Source: Aliiroseovarius halocynthiae (lineage in GTDB: Bacteria > Pseudomonadota > Alphaproteobacteria > Rhodobacterales > Rhodobacteraceae). From it: 64,000 nucleotides of DNA. The notes below the pieces were generated by a model, which did no database searches, was not told where the DNA came from, and worked only from the letters and a program-made list of their open reading frames with translations. Position 1 is the first letter of the stretch. Every line of letters begins with the position of its first letter. Positions 16,676 through 25,730 of this stretch are shown piece after piece. The translations under genes and the position numbers were made by a program. The stretch spans positions 108,775 to 172,774 of the forward strand of contig NZ_ML660022.1 of NCBI RefSeq assembly GCF_007004645.1. The letters run 5' to 3'.

Positions 16676-18298
16676 TTACTCCTTACCGATAGCGCGACGG
16701 ATCGCGGCACGGATCTGGTTTTCATCAAAGCTGGGGCGACGGGCAGCGACGTGCTGATCCGGGCGGATCAGATAGACGGCTTTGTCGTTGTCGCCCAAGT
16801 AGCGTTCACGCAAGGCACCGGACTTGTCGTCGGTAGTCGACAGGGCCAGACGGGTGACCTGGATGCCGGCTTCCTCGATCACATCGGGGGCGTCGGCGTC
16901 GATGGTCAGCAGGATGAACTTGTCGCCCAGCTTGTTCAGCAGGAAGTCATCCCCCAGCGGTGCATCGGGGCAGACCGAACCGGGACGCGAACGGGCGGGG
17001 CCGTCCAGCGCATCGGACGAATTCAGCGGCGAGCCATCATAGGTGCAGGGCACCGACAGACGACCCGAGTTCACCATGGGGCGGGCAAATTCGTGCTTCT
17101 CCGACAGGTCCAACACGGCGTCGCGTAGAAGGCGGCTCATCTCGGACTTGGGCGTGATGAAATCAGTCGACCGGGTCGAGTTCAGGATGTTCTCATCCGC
17201 GCCGTGGATCCGTTCGTCATTATAGCTGTCCAGCAGGCTCTCAGGCGCTTCACCGCGTATGACCATGCCCAGTTTCCAACCCAGATTGTCCACGTCCTGC
17301 ATGCCCGAGTTCGCCCCGCGTGCACCGAAGGGCGACACTTGGTGTGCGGCGTCCCCGGCAAAGAACACGCGACCATGACGGAAGCTGTCCATGCGTTTGC
17401 ATTGGAACGTATAGATCGAGGACCAGACCATGTCGTATTGCACGCCTTCACCAAGAAAGGCGTCCAGACGACGACGGATGTTTTCCTCTTTCATCTCTTC
17501 CTTGCGGTCGACATCCCAGCCGATCTGGAAGTCAACGCGCCAGACATCGTCGGGCTGCTTGTGCAGAAGGGTCGAGGCACCGCCGCCGTGGGAGGGTTCA
17601 AACCAGAACCAACGCTCGGTCGGGAAATTGTCGTTCTTCATCTTGATGTCGGCAATCAAGAAGCTGTCCTGAAAAACCTTCCCGGTAAAGTCCAGATCCA
17701 GCATCGTGCGCAGGGGCGAGGCGGCACCGTCGCAGCCGACCAGCCATTCAGCTTCCAGCGTATAGGGGCCGTCCGGCGTCATGATATGCAGCGTGACATA
17801 GTCGTCATGCACTTCGACCGAGTCCACGCGGTTTTTGCCGCGGATTTCGATCGGCGCGCCGTCCTTCTGCAGCTCTTCAAAGCGGTCCAGCTGGAAGCTT
17901 TCATAATAGGGCTGCTGCATGTTGATGAAGGCAGGGTATTCGTGGCCTTCTTCGGGCAGAAGATTGAATTCAAAGACCTGATCGTCCTTGTTGAACACCT
18001 TACCGATGTTCCACACGACGCCTTTGTCCACCATCGGCTTGCCGCAACCATAGCGGCCTGCGACTTCAAGGCAGCGCTTGGCAAAGCAAATCGCACGCGA
18101 GCCCATGCCGACACCTTCGTGGTCGTCCAGCACCAGCGTCGGAATGCCTTGGCGACCAAGGTCCAGCGCTGTGGCCACGCCAACCGGTCCTCCTCCCATC
18201 ACCACGACGGGATGACGCACAGGCGTTGCCGCATCCTGATCGGCAGATTTCTTGTAGGGATAGCGCTTATAGGCAAGCGTGTATCTATCATCGAACAT
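16676..18298 (-). CDS. FAD-dependent aromatic-ring monooxygenase
   Basis: A 540-residue flavoprotein hydroxylase of the PheA/MhpA type. A dinucleotide-binding GGGPVGVATALDLG segment lies near residue 35, and the FAD-ribityl GDAAHQVSPFGARG segment near 320, followed by GMQDVDNLGWKL. A C-terminal thioredoxin-like domain ends the protein. It should hydroxylate a phenolic substrate using NAD(P)H and oxygen. The position beside homogentisate genes suggests it forms a dihydroxylated acid that enters that pathway, but the substrate is unknown. The upstream metallo-beta-lactamase-fold gene and downstream DUF2783 gene are probably in the same transcript. Confidence 0.88.
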   Translation of the reverse strand: MFDDRYTLAYKRYPYKKSADQDAATPVRHPVVVMGGGPVGVATALDLGRQGIPTLVLDDHEGVGMGSRAICFAKRCLEVAGRYGCGKPMVDKGVVWNIGKVFNKDDQVFEFNLLPEEGHEYPAFINMQQPYYESFQLDRFEELQKDGAPIEIRGKNRVDSVEVHDDYVTLHIMTPDGPYTLEAEWLVGCDGAASPLRTMLDLDFTGKVFQDSFLIADIKMKNDNFPTERWFWFEPSHGGGASTLLHKQPDDVWRVDFQIGWDVDRKEEMKEENIRRRLDAFLGEGVQYDMVWSSIYTFQCKRMDSFRHGRVFFAGDAAHQVSPFGARGANSGMQDVDNLGWKLGMVIRGEAPESLLDSYNDERIHGADENILNSTRSTDFITPKSEMSRLLRDAVLDLSEKHEFARPMVNSGRLSVPCTYDGSPLNSSDALDGPARSRPGSVCPDAPLGDDFLLNKLGDKFILLTIDADAPDVIEEAGIQVTRLALSTTDDKSGALRERYLGDNDKAVYLIRPDQHVAARRPSFDENQIRAAIRRAIGKE

Positions 18299-18330
18299 CG
18301 GGTTCTCCTCCGGCTGCGCGCGTTTCGGGC

Positions 18331-18357
18331 GGGGTCCGGTCCTCGTGACCGAACCCC
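18331..18357 (-). other. Intercistronic hairpin between two catabolic genes
   Basis: An 11-base-pair stem (18331-18341 with 18347-18357, one G-T wobble) and a 5-base loop lie between the metallo-beta-lactamase-fold gene and the monooxygenase gene. No T-tract follows on the - strand, so it is more likely an mRNA-stability or processing element than a terminator. Confidence 0.5.
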
Positions 18358-18364
18358 GAAGGTC

Positions 18365-19315
18365 TTAGCCCTGAAGGGCGGCCCACATGTCCAGATCGCG
18401 CTGTGCGGTCCAGATACGGGGGGTGTCGATGCCGCGGGCTTCGTCATAAGCGCGGGCAACGTTGAAAGGCAGGCAGTGTTCATAGATCGCGTAGTCTGCG
18501 AACTTTGGGTCACATTCGGCACGGACCGCGTCCCATGCTTCTTTCAGCGACCCACCACGTGCGGCCACTTTGGCGGCCGGGGCGTAGGTGCTGTAAACGA
18601 AGTCGCGGGTGCTTTCGATGGCGCGTTCAACGGCTTCTTTGCCGATCAGGGCTCCGCCACGACCGGGCGCGATGGCGTCGACGTCGAAGGACGCGATGTT
18701 GTCCAGCGTGTCACCCCAATCCGAGAAGTGACCATCGCCACAATAGCAGGCCGAGTGGTCTTCCACGATGTCGCCGGTGAACATGACGTTCTGGTCCGGC
18801 ACGTGGATCACGATGTCGCCCGAGGTGTGAGCGCGACCCAGATGCATCAGATCGATGCGGCGGTTGCCCAGATAGACGGTCATATCGTCCGAGAAGGTGG
18901 TGGTCGGATAGGTCAGGCCGGGGATCGACTCGTGGCCTTCGAACAGGCGCGGGAAGCGCTGGAATTCGCTGTCCCAGTCTTCCTGACCGCGTTCGACAAC
19001 CATCGCGCGGGCTTGGTCGCCCATGATGATCTGATCGGCACCATAGGCCGACGCACCCAGCACGCGCACGGCGTGATAGTGGGTTAGAACCACGTGGCTG
19101 ATCGGCCTGTCGGTCACCGAACGCACGCACTCGATCACCTTGTTGGCCAGACGTGGGGTCGCCTGAGCTTCTACGATCATGACGCTGTCGTCGCCAATGA
19201 TCACGCCCGAGTTCGGATCGCCCTCGGCGGTGAAGGCATAAAGCCCTTCACCGATCTGGTCGAAGGTGATTTTCTTTTCGGTCATGTCGCCTTGCGACGC
19301 GAATGCCTTTGCCAT
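18365..19315 (-). CDS. Metallo-beta-lactamase-fold protein with altered metal site
   Basis: 316 residues with the overall alpha/beta-beta/alpha metallo-hydrolase pattern. However, the usual HxHxDH motif reads HYHAVR (THYHAVRVLG), and the PGHG-type histidine reads PGRG. The later LGRAHTSGD and FTGDIVEDH segments are kept. The loss of several metal ligands suggests a changed metal site or a non-hydrolytic role. It lies 66 bases upstream of the aromatic monooxygenase gene and follows a RibD-type reductase gene. An ATG at 19285 is a possible alternative start. Confidence 0.8.
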   Translation of the reverse strand: MAKAFASQGDMTEKKITFDQIGEGLYAFTAEGDPNSGVIIGDDSVMIVEAQATPRLANKVIECVRSVTDRPISHVVLTHYHAVRVLGASAYGADQIIMGDQARAMVVERGQEDWDSEFQRFPRLFEGHESIPGLTYPTTTFSDDMTVYLGNRRIDLMHLGRAHTSGDIVIHVPDQNVMFTGDIVEDHSACYCGDGHFSDWGDTLDNIASFDVDAIAPGRGGALIGKEAVERAIESTRDFVYSTYAPAAKVAARGGSLKEAWDAVRAECDPKFADYAIYEHCLPFNVARAYDEARGIDTPRIWTAQRDLDMWAALQG

Positions 19316-19319
19316 GGGG

Positions 19320-19847
19320 TTAGTCCTTTATGCGATAGTCGATTTGAAGCATGCCGCCGCCATGAGATTGGCTGGAGACAAATGTGAGGTTGTGTTGTGG
19401 TCCGTCCGTGAACAGCTTCCGCCCGCCGCCAAGAATGGTCGGCATCACGAAGACGCGCAGGGTGTCAAACATGCCCGCATCCAGCGCGGCGCGTTGGGTT
19501 GCGCCGCCACCCATAACCCAGACCTTCTTGTGCCCGGCCTTTTCGATGGCTTTGCGAAGGGTCTGGATGTCTCCAGCAGCGGTGACGTGATCGGCGGTAT
19601 AATCCGCCTGATGGGTCAGGACATAGCTGGCGCGATCCTCATAGGGCCAGCCCCAACCAAGCACCTGTTCATGGGTTTCTCGTCCGGTGATCAACGCATC
19701 CACATCCGCGATGAAATCACCATAGCCACCGTCGCCACCATCGGCCGCAACGGCTTCGTTGAACGGATCAAGCCATGCCACGCCACCGTCGGGGGTGGCG
19801 ATGTAGCCGTCAAGGCTTGTGGCGATGTATCCAACGTACTGGGTCAT
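19320..19847 (-). CDS. Dihydrofolate reductase-like (RibD C-terminal family) protein
   Basis: 175 residues from ATG 19847, chosen because AAGGTG precedes it; an ATG 18 bases upstream has no ribosome site. It starts MTQYVGYIATSLDGYIATPDGG, the classic opening of this family. KVWVMGGGATQRAAL follows in the middle, the nucleotide-binding segment. The family uses NADPH to reduce small heterocycles, but many members have unknown substrates. It is not a true folate enzyme by context. It lies four bases upstream of the metallo-beta-lactamase-fold gene. Confidence 0.82.
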   Translation of the reverse strand: MTQYVGYIATSLDGYIATPDGGVAWLDPFNEAVAADGGDGGYGDFIADVDALITGRETHEQVLGWGWPYEDRASYVLTHQADYTADHVTAAGDIQTLRKAIEKAGHKKVWVMGGGATQRAALDAGMFDTLRVFVMPTILGGGRKLFTDGPQHNLTFVSSQSHGGGMLQIDYRIKD

Positions 19848-19893
19848 GTTCACCTTACTAGACATGGGCGCAGGATAGTGGTTCCTTGCCCCT

Positions 19894-20460
19894 ATGTTTG
19901 ATCGTCGTTTTCTGCCCTACTGGGGCGTTGCCTTTGTCACCCTCGCCACGCTGGTTACCCTGCTGGCGATGGGTCGTAATTTCTCATGCCCCTGCGGCTA
20001 TACCCTGCTGTGGTATGCCGGGGACGATAGTGGCCAGGGGTCGCAGCATCTGCTGGACTGGTATTCCCCCAGCCATCTGATCCACGGGTTCCTGTTTTAC
20101 GGCGCGACCTTCCTTCTGATGCGCCGCTTCGCGCTTGGCTGGCGGCTGTTGGTGTCCACCATTGTCGAAGGCGCGTGGGAGGTGGCCGAAAACACCGAGG
20201 CCGTGATCCAGCGTTATCGCGAATTCACCGTGTCGGGCGAATACTGGGGCGACAGCGTGGTGAACTCGGCCGCGGATTTGGCGGCCATGTTCCTTGGCTT
20301 CTGGCTGGCGCTTCGCCTGCCGATCTGGGTCAGCCTTCTGATCGTTGTCGGCTTCGAAGTGCTGACCACTTTCCTGATCCGCGATGGGCTGACGCTGAAC
20401 ATCATCATGCTGCTGGCACCATCCGAGGCGATCCTCGAATGGCAAAGCGCAGGGGGATGA
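19894..20460 (+). CDS. DUF2585 integral membrane protein
   Basis: 188 residues with four to five hydrophobic helices and the conserved pattern CPCGYTLLWYAGDDSGQGSQ, then DWYSPSHLIHGFLFY and EGAWEVAENT. This fits the DUF2585/UPF0314 family found in Alphaproteobacteria, role unknown. It is the only + strand gene in this catabolic block and lies back to back with the reductase gene and tail to tail with fumarylacetoacetase. It is probably a bystander. Confidence 0.85.
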   Translation: MFDRRFLPYWGVAFVTLATLVTLLAMGRNFSCPCGYTLLWYAGDDSGQGSQHLLDWYSPSHLIHGFLFYGATFLLMRRFALGWRLLVSTIVEGAWEVAENTEAVIQRYREFTVSGEYWGDSVVNSAADLAAMFLGFWLALRLPIWVSLLIVVGFEVLTTFLIRDGLTLNIIMLLAPSEAILEWQSAGG

Positions 20461-20475
20461 TGCCCAGCCACCCAT

Positions 20476-21735
20476 TTACTTGGGCCAGTTGACAGCAGGC
20501 AGAATCTGCCCGACGCAATCGCCAAAGCCGATCTGGAAACCGTCGCCCTTGGCAGCACCGCGCAGGGTCAGGGTATCGCCGTCCTCGATGAAGGTACGGG
20601 TTTCGCCGGTGTCGAGCGTGAACGGCTCGCGGCCCGCCCAACTCATCTCCATCAGTGACCCGTACTCGGTCTTCGTCGGACCCGAGATTGTGCCGGACCC
20701 AAGCAAGTCGCCAACATTCATCGCGCAACCGCCGATGGCGTGGTGGCACAGCTGCTCGGCGGCGGAATAATACATGCGGGTGTAGTTGGTTTCGCCAACG
20801 ACGCTTGCCTTGTCAGCACCTTCAGGCTGCATCAGCACCTGAAGCTCGATGTCATAAAGGCCGTCCTTGGAGCCATCCAGATAGGGCAGCAGCTCTTTCT
20901 CACGCTCGGGCGTCGGGGCGCGGAACTCCTCCAGTGCGGCCGCGGTGACGATCCACGGGGAAATCGAGGTGCCAAACGCCTTGCCTTGGAACGGGCCCAG
21001 CGGCTGGTATTCCCAACCTTGGATGTCGCGCGCGGACCAGTCGTTCAGCAGTACATAGCCGAAGATCATGTCGTCGGCTTCGTCGACGGTGATCGGCTGG
21101 CCGAACTCAGAAGGCTTACCAACGATGGCCCCCATTTCAAGCTCGATATCCAAACGCATCGAGGGGCCAAAGCTGGGCATCTCGGCATCCGGCGCTTTGC
21201 GCTGACCATTGGGGCGGTGGATTGGGGTGCCCGAGATCACGACGGACGACGCGCGGCCATTATAGCCGATGGGGATGTGCAACCAGTTGGCGGGCAGATC
21301 GGGCGAGCCACGCAGGATCGCACCCATGTTCGCAGCGTGCTGACGACCGGCGTAGAAGTCGGTGTATTCCGACACAAGGAACGGCATGTGCAGCTCTGCG
21401 TCGGCTTGGGCCACCAGCAGAGGCTCAACCGCGTCACGCTCGGGCGAGCCTTCGGACAGCAACTGCCCCAAACGGGCGCGCAGGGCGGACCATGCGTCCG
21501 ATCCCAGCTCCATCAGCTCGTTCCAGAAGGGAACGTCGAAGACGGGCTCGTCACCAATCTCGATCAGGCCAGCCTCTTCGGCGGCCTGCATATCAAGGAT
21601 CATATCCCCGATGGCCACACCACAACGTGGCTCGCTGTCAGCGGTCGAGAACACGCCGTAGGGCAGGTTGTTCAGGGGAAAGGGGGTCTCGGCAGAGTTC
21701 GCACTGTCCACCCATGACTTTTTCAGTTGGCTCAT
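20476..21735 (-). CDS. fahA: Fumarylacetoacetase
   Basis: Catalyses the last step of tyrosine/homogentisate breakdown: fumarylacetoacetate plus water to fumarate and acetoacetate. 419 residues from ATG 21735, which has GAGGA upstream; the frame extends further without a site. The N-terminal FAH domain is seen at the start (LPYGVFSTADSEPRCGVAIGD), and the catalytic FAH domain includes the metal-binding segment DIELEMGAIVGKPSE and the later LLNDWSARDIQGWEY and GDLLGSGTISGPT. Downstream in the same operon direction as hmgA and maiA, with seven bases between maiA and this gene. Confidence 0.95.
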   Translation of the reverse strand: MSQLKKSWVDSANSAETPFPLNNLPYGVFSTADSEPRCGVAIGDMILDMQAAEEAGLIEIGDEPVFDVPFWNELMELGSDAWSALRARLGQLLSEGSPERDAVEPLLVAQADAELHMPFLVSEYTDFYAGRQHAANMGAILRGSPDLPANWLHIPIGYNGRASSVVISGTPIHRPNGQRKAPDAEMPSFGPSMRLDIELEMGAIVGKPSEFGQPITVDEADDMIFGYVLLNDWSARDIQGWEYQPLGPFQGKAFGTSISPWIVTAAALEEFRAPTPEREKELLPYLDGSKDGLYDIELQVLMQPEGADKASVVGETNYTRMYYSAAEQLCHHAIGGCAMNVGDLLGSGTISGPTKTEYGSLMEMSWAGREPFTLDTGETRTFIEDGDTLTLRGAAKGDGFQIGFGDCVGQILPAVNWPK

Positions 21736-21742
21736 GATGTCC

Positions 21743-22372
21743 TCATTCGGCATCCGGCTGTGCCTCGGGTCGCGCATCGGCGAAGGCGGGCAAAGCCAGA
21801 CAGGTTTCTTCAATTTCGGTCAGACGGGCAAAAGGCGTCATATCCACGCCCCAGCGATGCCCGTTATAAAGCTGCGAAACAAGGCAGATATCGGCAAGCG
21901 TTGGCGTGTCACCAAAGGCAAAGCGCGTGCCCCGTGGCAACATGGCCTGAAACGCGGTCAGACCTTCATTCATCCAATGAACCATCCAACCCACACTGTC
22001 AGCTTTGCTATGCCCCATTCCGTCCAGATGCTGCACAACGCGCAGGTTATTCACCGGATGGATATCCAGCGCGATCACATGCGCCGCGGCCATCACCTTG
22101 GCCCGCGCAATTGGATCCGCCGGCAGAAGCGCCGGGTCGGGATAGGTACGGTCAAGATAATCAAGGATTGCCAGTGATTGGGACAGCGTGGTGCCATCCT
22201 CAAGCTCTAACACAGGAACACCCTTACCGGGGTTCATCGCCTGATACTCGGCGCTGCGTTGCTCGCCTTTCACCAGATTGACCGGATGACTTTCAAACGG
22301 CACACCCTTCAGGTTCAGCGCGATGCGCACCCGATAGGATGTAGTCGACCGCCAATAAGTATAGAGTTTCAC
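21743..22372 (-). CDS. maiA: Maleylacetoacetate isomerase (zeta-class glutathione transferase)
   Basis: 209 residues. Starts with GTG 22372, with AGGAGG upstream. It converts 4-maleylacetoacetate to fumarylacetoacetate using glutathione, linking hmgA and fahA. The N-terminal thioredoxin-like domain begins MKLYTYWRSTTSYRVRIALN. The serine motif is STTS where typical members have SSCS. The glutathione-site segments PVLELEDGTTLSQSLAILDYL are present. The C-terminal helical domain has CLVSQLYNGHRWGVDM. Functional assignment is strong from family and neighbours. Confidence 0.93.
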   Translation of the reverse strand: MKLYTYWRSTTSYRVRIALNLKGVPFESHPVNLVKGEQRSAEYQAMNPGKGVPVLELEDGTTLSQSLAILDYLDRTYPDPALLPADPIARAKVMAAAHVIALDIHPVNNLRVVQHLDGMGHSKADSVGWMVHWMNEGLTAFQAMLPRGTRFAFGDTPTLADICLVSQLYNGHRWGVDMTPFARLTEIEETCLALPAFADARPEAQPDAE

Positions 22373-22381
22373 CTTGTCCTC

Positions 22382-23233
22382 CTAAAGGCTAATAACCATG
22401 CCATCGCGCCCGATCCGAACCGTCCCGCGAAAGGTGCCTTCCAGCTCGGCAAGCCAATGTTCCTTGGTAAACTCGGGGTCGTCCGAAGGCACTAGATGAT
22501 TCAACGCTAATACTTTCACGTTCGCCGCGTTCGCAATACGTCCAGCCTCAGCGGCCGGGGTGTGCGAACGCAGCAAGTGCTTTTTCAGACGATCATCACC
22601 GTTCCCCACGCGGGCACATAGCGCATCAACGCCTGCTGTCAGCATCGCCTCGTGCACCAAAATATCTGCGTCACGCGCGAAATCGACCATGGACGGTATC
22701 GCCGCCGTATCGCCCGAAAACACGACAGAATGCACCGCCCCCTCAACCCGCAACGCATAGCTTTCATCGATCGGCGGGTGTTCGTTGCGCATGGCAGAAA
22801 TGTTAAGTGATGTGCCTGTATCCACATCACCTTCGGCCAGCAACCGTAGATCAATCAGATCTCTCAGATCTGGACGGCCTTCATCCTCGATCCGCAGGTC
22901 GATATCTTCAGCCATTGAGGCAAAGAAGCCTTCGAAGTAACGCGCCAGCCCTGCGGGACCGACGACCATCACAGGGCGTTTCAACCCAGCGGTCCATGCA
23001 GTGTGCAGTAGCGGACCAAGCTCAAGATAATGATCCGAGTGCAGGTGTGTGATCACGATCAACTCGATCATGTCCAGTGCCACCCCCTGCCCGATCACAC
23101 CCTGCGACACGCCCAGTCCGCAATCAATGACTACCACGTGGCCATCCATCTGCAATAGATGCGAAGTCGGCATAGGCGACCCCGGTCGAATTGCTGGGCC
23201 ACCTTTGACCCCAAGGAGAGCAATCTCTGTCAT
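22382..23233 (-). CDS. Metallo-beta-lactamase-fold hydrolase of the homogentisate cluster
   Basis: 283 residues from ATG 23233, the position best spaced from AAGGAGA. Unlike the other family member in this block, it keeps the full metal motif HLHSDH (THLHSDHYLELGPL), plus SGDTAAIPSM, HEAMLTAG and a late ALNHLVPS histidine. This pattern resembles RNase Z/arylsulfatase-like hydrolases. It lies two bases after hmgA and ten before maiA, so it is in the operon. It may hydrolyse an ester or lactone feeding the pathway; the substrate is unknown. Confidence 0.85.
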   Translation of the reverse strand: MTEIALLGVKGGPAIRPGSPMPTSHLLQMDGHVVVIDCGLGVSQGVIGQGVALDMIELIVITHLHSDHYLELGPLLHTAWTAGLKRPVMVVGPAGLARYFEGFFASMAEDIDLRIEDEGRPDLRDLIDLRLLAEGDVDTGTSLNISAMRNEHPPIDESYALRVEGAVHSVVFSGDTAAIPSMVDFARDADILVHEAMLTAGVDALCARVGNGDDRLKKHLLRSHTPAAEAGRIANAANVKVLALNHLVPSDDPEFTKEHWLAELEGTFRGTVRIGRDGMVISL

Positions 23234-23235
23234 CG

Positions 23236-24591
23236 TTACCAATCTCCTTCGGGAGTGCCGTTGAATTTCTTCTCAAGACTATCCCAGCAGTCGATATAGT
23301 CGTCCTGCAACGGGGCTTCGTTTGCGGCGAAGGCAGTCAGATGCTGCGGGAAGCGGGTCTCGAACATGAAGGACATGGTGTTGTCCAGCTTTTCCGGGCC
23401 AAGGTTCGAATTCGAGGCACCCTCGAACGCATCCCGGTCCGGCCCGTGCGGCAGCATCATGTTATGCAAGGACACACCACCGGGGACGAAGCCCTGCGGC
23501 TTGGCGTCATACTGGCCGTAGATGTTGCCCATCAGCTCGGACATGATGTTCTTGTGATACCACGGCGGACGGAAAGTGTTCTCGGCCACCATCCAGCGTT
23601 CGCGGAATAGAACGAAGTCGATATTCGCGGTGCCGGGCTGGCCCGAAGGCGCCGTCAGCACGGTGAAGATCGAGGGGTCCGGATGATCAAACAGGATCGC
23701 GCCAACCGGGCAGTATGTGGTCAGGTCGTACTTGTAGGGCGCGTAATTGCCGTGCCATGCGACCACATCCAGCGGCGACTGACCAATTTCCGTTTTGTGG
23801 AACTGGCCGCACCATTTGATGGTGATGGTCGACGGCACTTCGCGGTCCTCATAAGCTGCAACAGGGGCTTTGAAGTCACGCGGGTTCGCCATGCAGTTGG
23901 CACCAATGGGGCCACGGCCCGGAAGCTCGAATGTCTGACCGTAGTTTTCGCAGACGAAACCGCGTGCGGGACCTTCCAACAGTTCCACACGATAGACAAG
24001 ACCACGCGGGATGATGCCGATTTCTTGAGGGGCAAGGTCGATGATGCCAAGTTCCGTATAGAAGCGCAGCTTGCCCTCCTGCGGCACGACCAGAAGCTCG
24101 CTATCGGCCGAGAAGAAATAGTCGTCCACCATGGATTCAGTGACCAGATAGACGTGGCTGGCCATGCCGACCTGCGTGTTCACATCGCCGGCGGTGGTCA
24201 TCGTGCGCATGCCCGTGATCCAGTTCAGACCCTCGGTCGTCGGCACAGGATCCCAGCGATACTGGCCCAGCGAAATCACGTCCGGATCCACGCAGGGCGC
24301 AGACTTCCAGTACGGCATGTCGATTTTGGTGTAACGGGCCGAGTGCTTCACCGACGGACGGATGCGGTAACACCATGTCCGCTCAGGCGGGTTCGCGGTG
24401 AAAGCGGTGCCGGACAGCTGCTCGCCATACAGGCCATATTCGCATTTCTGCGGGCTGTTCATACCTTGAGGCAACGCGCCGGGCAGAGCCTCGGTTTCGA
24501 AATCATTTGCCCAACCGGGCATATAATGTGTTTCGGTGCCAACGGCGGACACCGCGCGGTTCATCTCGCGCGAGGGGCTGTGCTTATTCAT
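23236..24591 (-). CDS. hmgA: Homogentisate 1,2-dioxygenase
   Basis: 451 residues from ATG 24591 ([11 protein letters not shown]), the normal length for the family. It cleaves the ring of homogentisate to maleylacetoacetate using Fe(II) and oxygen. Characteristic segments are seen in order: [49 protein letters not shown], the ligand-bearing [15 protein letters not shown], and [18 protein letters not shown] with [15 protein letters not shown]. It is the first gene of the hmgA-hydrolase-maiA-fahA operon. A 9-base inverted repeat upstream (24650-24690) is a candidate control site. Confidence 0.96.
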   Translation of the reverse strand: MNKHSPSREMNRAVSAVGTETHYMPGWANDFETEALPGALPQGMNSPQKCEYGLYGEQLSGTAFTANPPERTWCYRIRPSVKHSARYTKIDMPYWKSAPCVDPDVISLGQYRWDPVPTTEGLNWITGMRTMTTAGDVNTQVGMASHVYLVTESMVDDYFFSADSELLVVPQEGKLRFYTELGIIDLAPQEIGIIPRGLVYRVELLEGPARGFVCENYGQTFELPGRGPIGANCMANPRDFKAPVAAYEDREVPSTITIKWCGQFHKTEIGQSPLDVVAWHGNYAPYKYDLTTYCPVGAILFDHPDPSIFTVLTAPSGQPGTANIDFVLFRERWMVAENTFRPPWYHKNIMSELMGNIYGQYDAKPQGFVPGGVSLHNMMLPHGPDRDAFEGASNSNLGPEKLDNTMSFMFETRFPQHLTAFAANEAPLQDDYIDCWDSLEKKFNGTPEGDW

Positions 24592-24649
24592 ATGTCGATC
24601 CGTTTCAATGCCCAGATGGGCCGTCCTGTTGCCCTGTGATTTTATCGTT

Positions 24650-24690
24650 GCATGTGAAATGAAGTCAAGGAAAAGGGAAGCTTCACATGC
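24650..24690. promoter_or_regulatory. Inverted repeat upstream of hmgA, probable operator
   Basis: GCATGTGAA (24650-24658) is repeated in inverse as TTCACATGC (24682-24690), about 60-100 bases upstream of the hmgA start and between it and divergent motB. Spacing between the arms is 23 bases. It could bind a dimeric regulator or two dimers; no regulator gene is adjacent. Confidence 0.45.
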
Positions 24691-24781
24691 GAAGTATTGG
24701 AATGGCAACAATTTGAACAGTTAAGCCGATGGAAACTTGCGTCTGCTATCCATGACCCCGGGTGAAAAATGAGGTGGTGGG

Positions 24782-25615
24782 ATGCGTTCGAATGAGCGAG
24801 CTCCGGTAATTATCAAGAAAGTGAAGAAGGTCAGCGGTGATGGCCATCACGGCGGCGCATGGAAAGTTGCCTATGCGGACTTCGTGACGGCGATGATGGC
24901 GTTTTTTCTTCTGATGTGGCTTTTGAACGCCACGACCGAAAAACAACGCAAGGGCATCGCAGATTACTTTAGCCCAACGATCCCAATCACCCGTGTTTCA
25001 GGTGGTGGAAGTGGCTCGTTCGGTGGCGACAGCGTGCTCAGCGAAGAAAGCCTGTCGCAGACCGGCACGGGTGGGCAACCTCGTGATCCTGCCAATACCG
25101 AAGGCGGTAAGCAGGCAGATGGTGCTGGGGCGGAAGGCGAAAAGGAAACTGCCAAGCTGAAAGAGGTCGAAGTGATGCTGCAAAGCCGGTCCGGCGAAAG
25201 CATGGCCACCGACCAGATGCAGCGGCATATTGTAACCAAAGTGACGGACGAAGGTCTGTTGGTCGAAGTGTTCGCCCTTGACCACGCTCCGCTATTTCAT
25301 GCAGGCACCGCCACGCCAACGCGTCTTATGGAAGACATTCTGGCAACGATTGCCGAGGTCTTTCAGCTGGCCAAGAACGGCGTCGCCATCGAAGGGCACG
25401 TCGCTGCACAGCCAGTCGTCATTGCCGAAAACACCGCGTGGCAGCTGTCGTCCAATCGCGCAGACCGGGTTCGAAGCATTTTCGAATCGCTTGTCGATTC
25501 GCCCAAGAAAGTGCAGCGCGTGACCGGTCATGCGGACCGAGAGCCCGCTGCGACCAATGTAATGGCGGTGCGCAATAACCGGGTCGAACTGATCTTGCTT
25601 CGTTCGAAAAGGTAA
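24782..25615 (+). CDS. motB: Flagellar motor stator protein MotB
   Basis: 277 residues. A short basic cytoplasmic tail (VIIKKVKKV) leads to one membrane helix at about 30-50, with the essential proton-binding Asp 33 in AYADFVTAMMAFFLLMW. A plug-like flexible stretch follows. The C-terminal OmpA-type peptidoglycan-binding domain covers about residues 170-277. It forms the stator with MotA, which is not in the window. ATG 24782 has GAGGTGG upstream. It heads a co-directional flagellar run. Confidence 0.92.
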   Translation: MRSNERAPVIIKKVKKVSGDGHHGGAWKVAYADFVTAMMAFFLLMWLLNATTEKQRKGIADYFSPTIPITRVSGGGSGSFGGDSVLSEESLSQTGTGGQPRDPANTEGGKQADGAGAEGEKETAKLKEVEVMLQSRSGESMATDQMQRHIVTKVTDEGLLVEVFALDHAPLFHAGTATPTRLMEDILATIAEVFQLAKNGVAIEGHVAAQPVVIAENTAWQLSSNRADRVRSIFESLVDSPKKVQRVTGHADREPAATNVMAVRNNRVELILLRSKR

Positions 25616-25689
25616 TGAAATCATAACCTAAGGGGAAATCTCTGCAAATCCTGTCCCTATTAGGCGGCTGTTAAGGACACATGGTCCAG

Positions 25690-25705
25690 TCTGGTCCCGA
25701 CCAGA
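25690..25705. promoter_or_regulatory. Short dyad upstream of flgE
   Basis: TCTGGTC and GACCAGA are 7-base arms around CC, 26 bases before the flgE start. Too short and T-poor for a terminator. It may be an operator or a leader hairpin; no known flagellar activator site was recognised. Confidence 0.35.
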
Positions 25706-25730
25706 GGTAGATGCAGCAGAAAGGCGCACC

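Noticed and set aside
17204..19087. A 627-codon open frame on the + strand opposite the monooxygenase and metallo-fold genes
   Set aside because: Lies antisense to conserved enzymes and has no recognisable domain.
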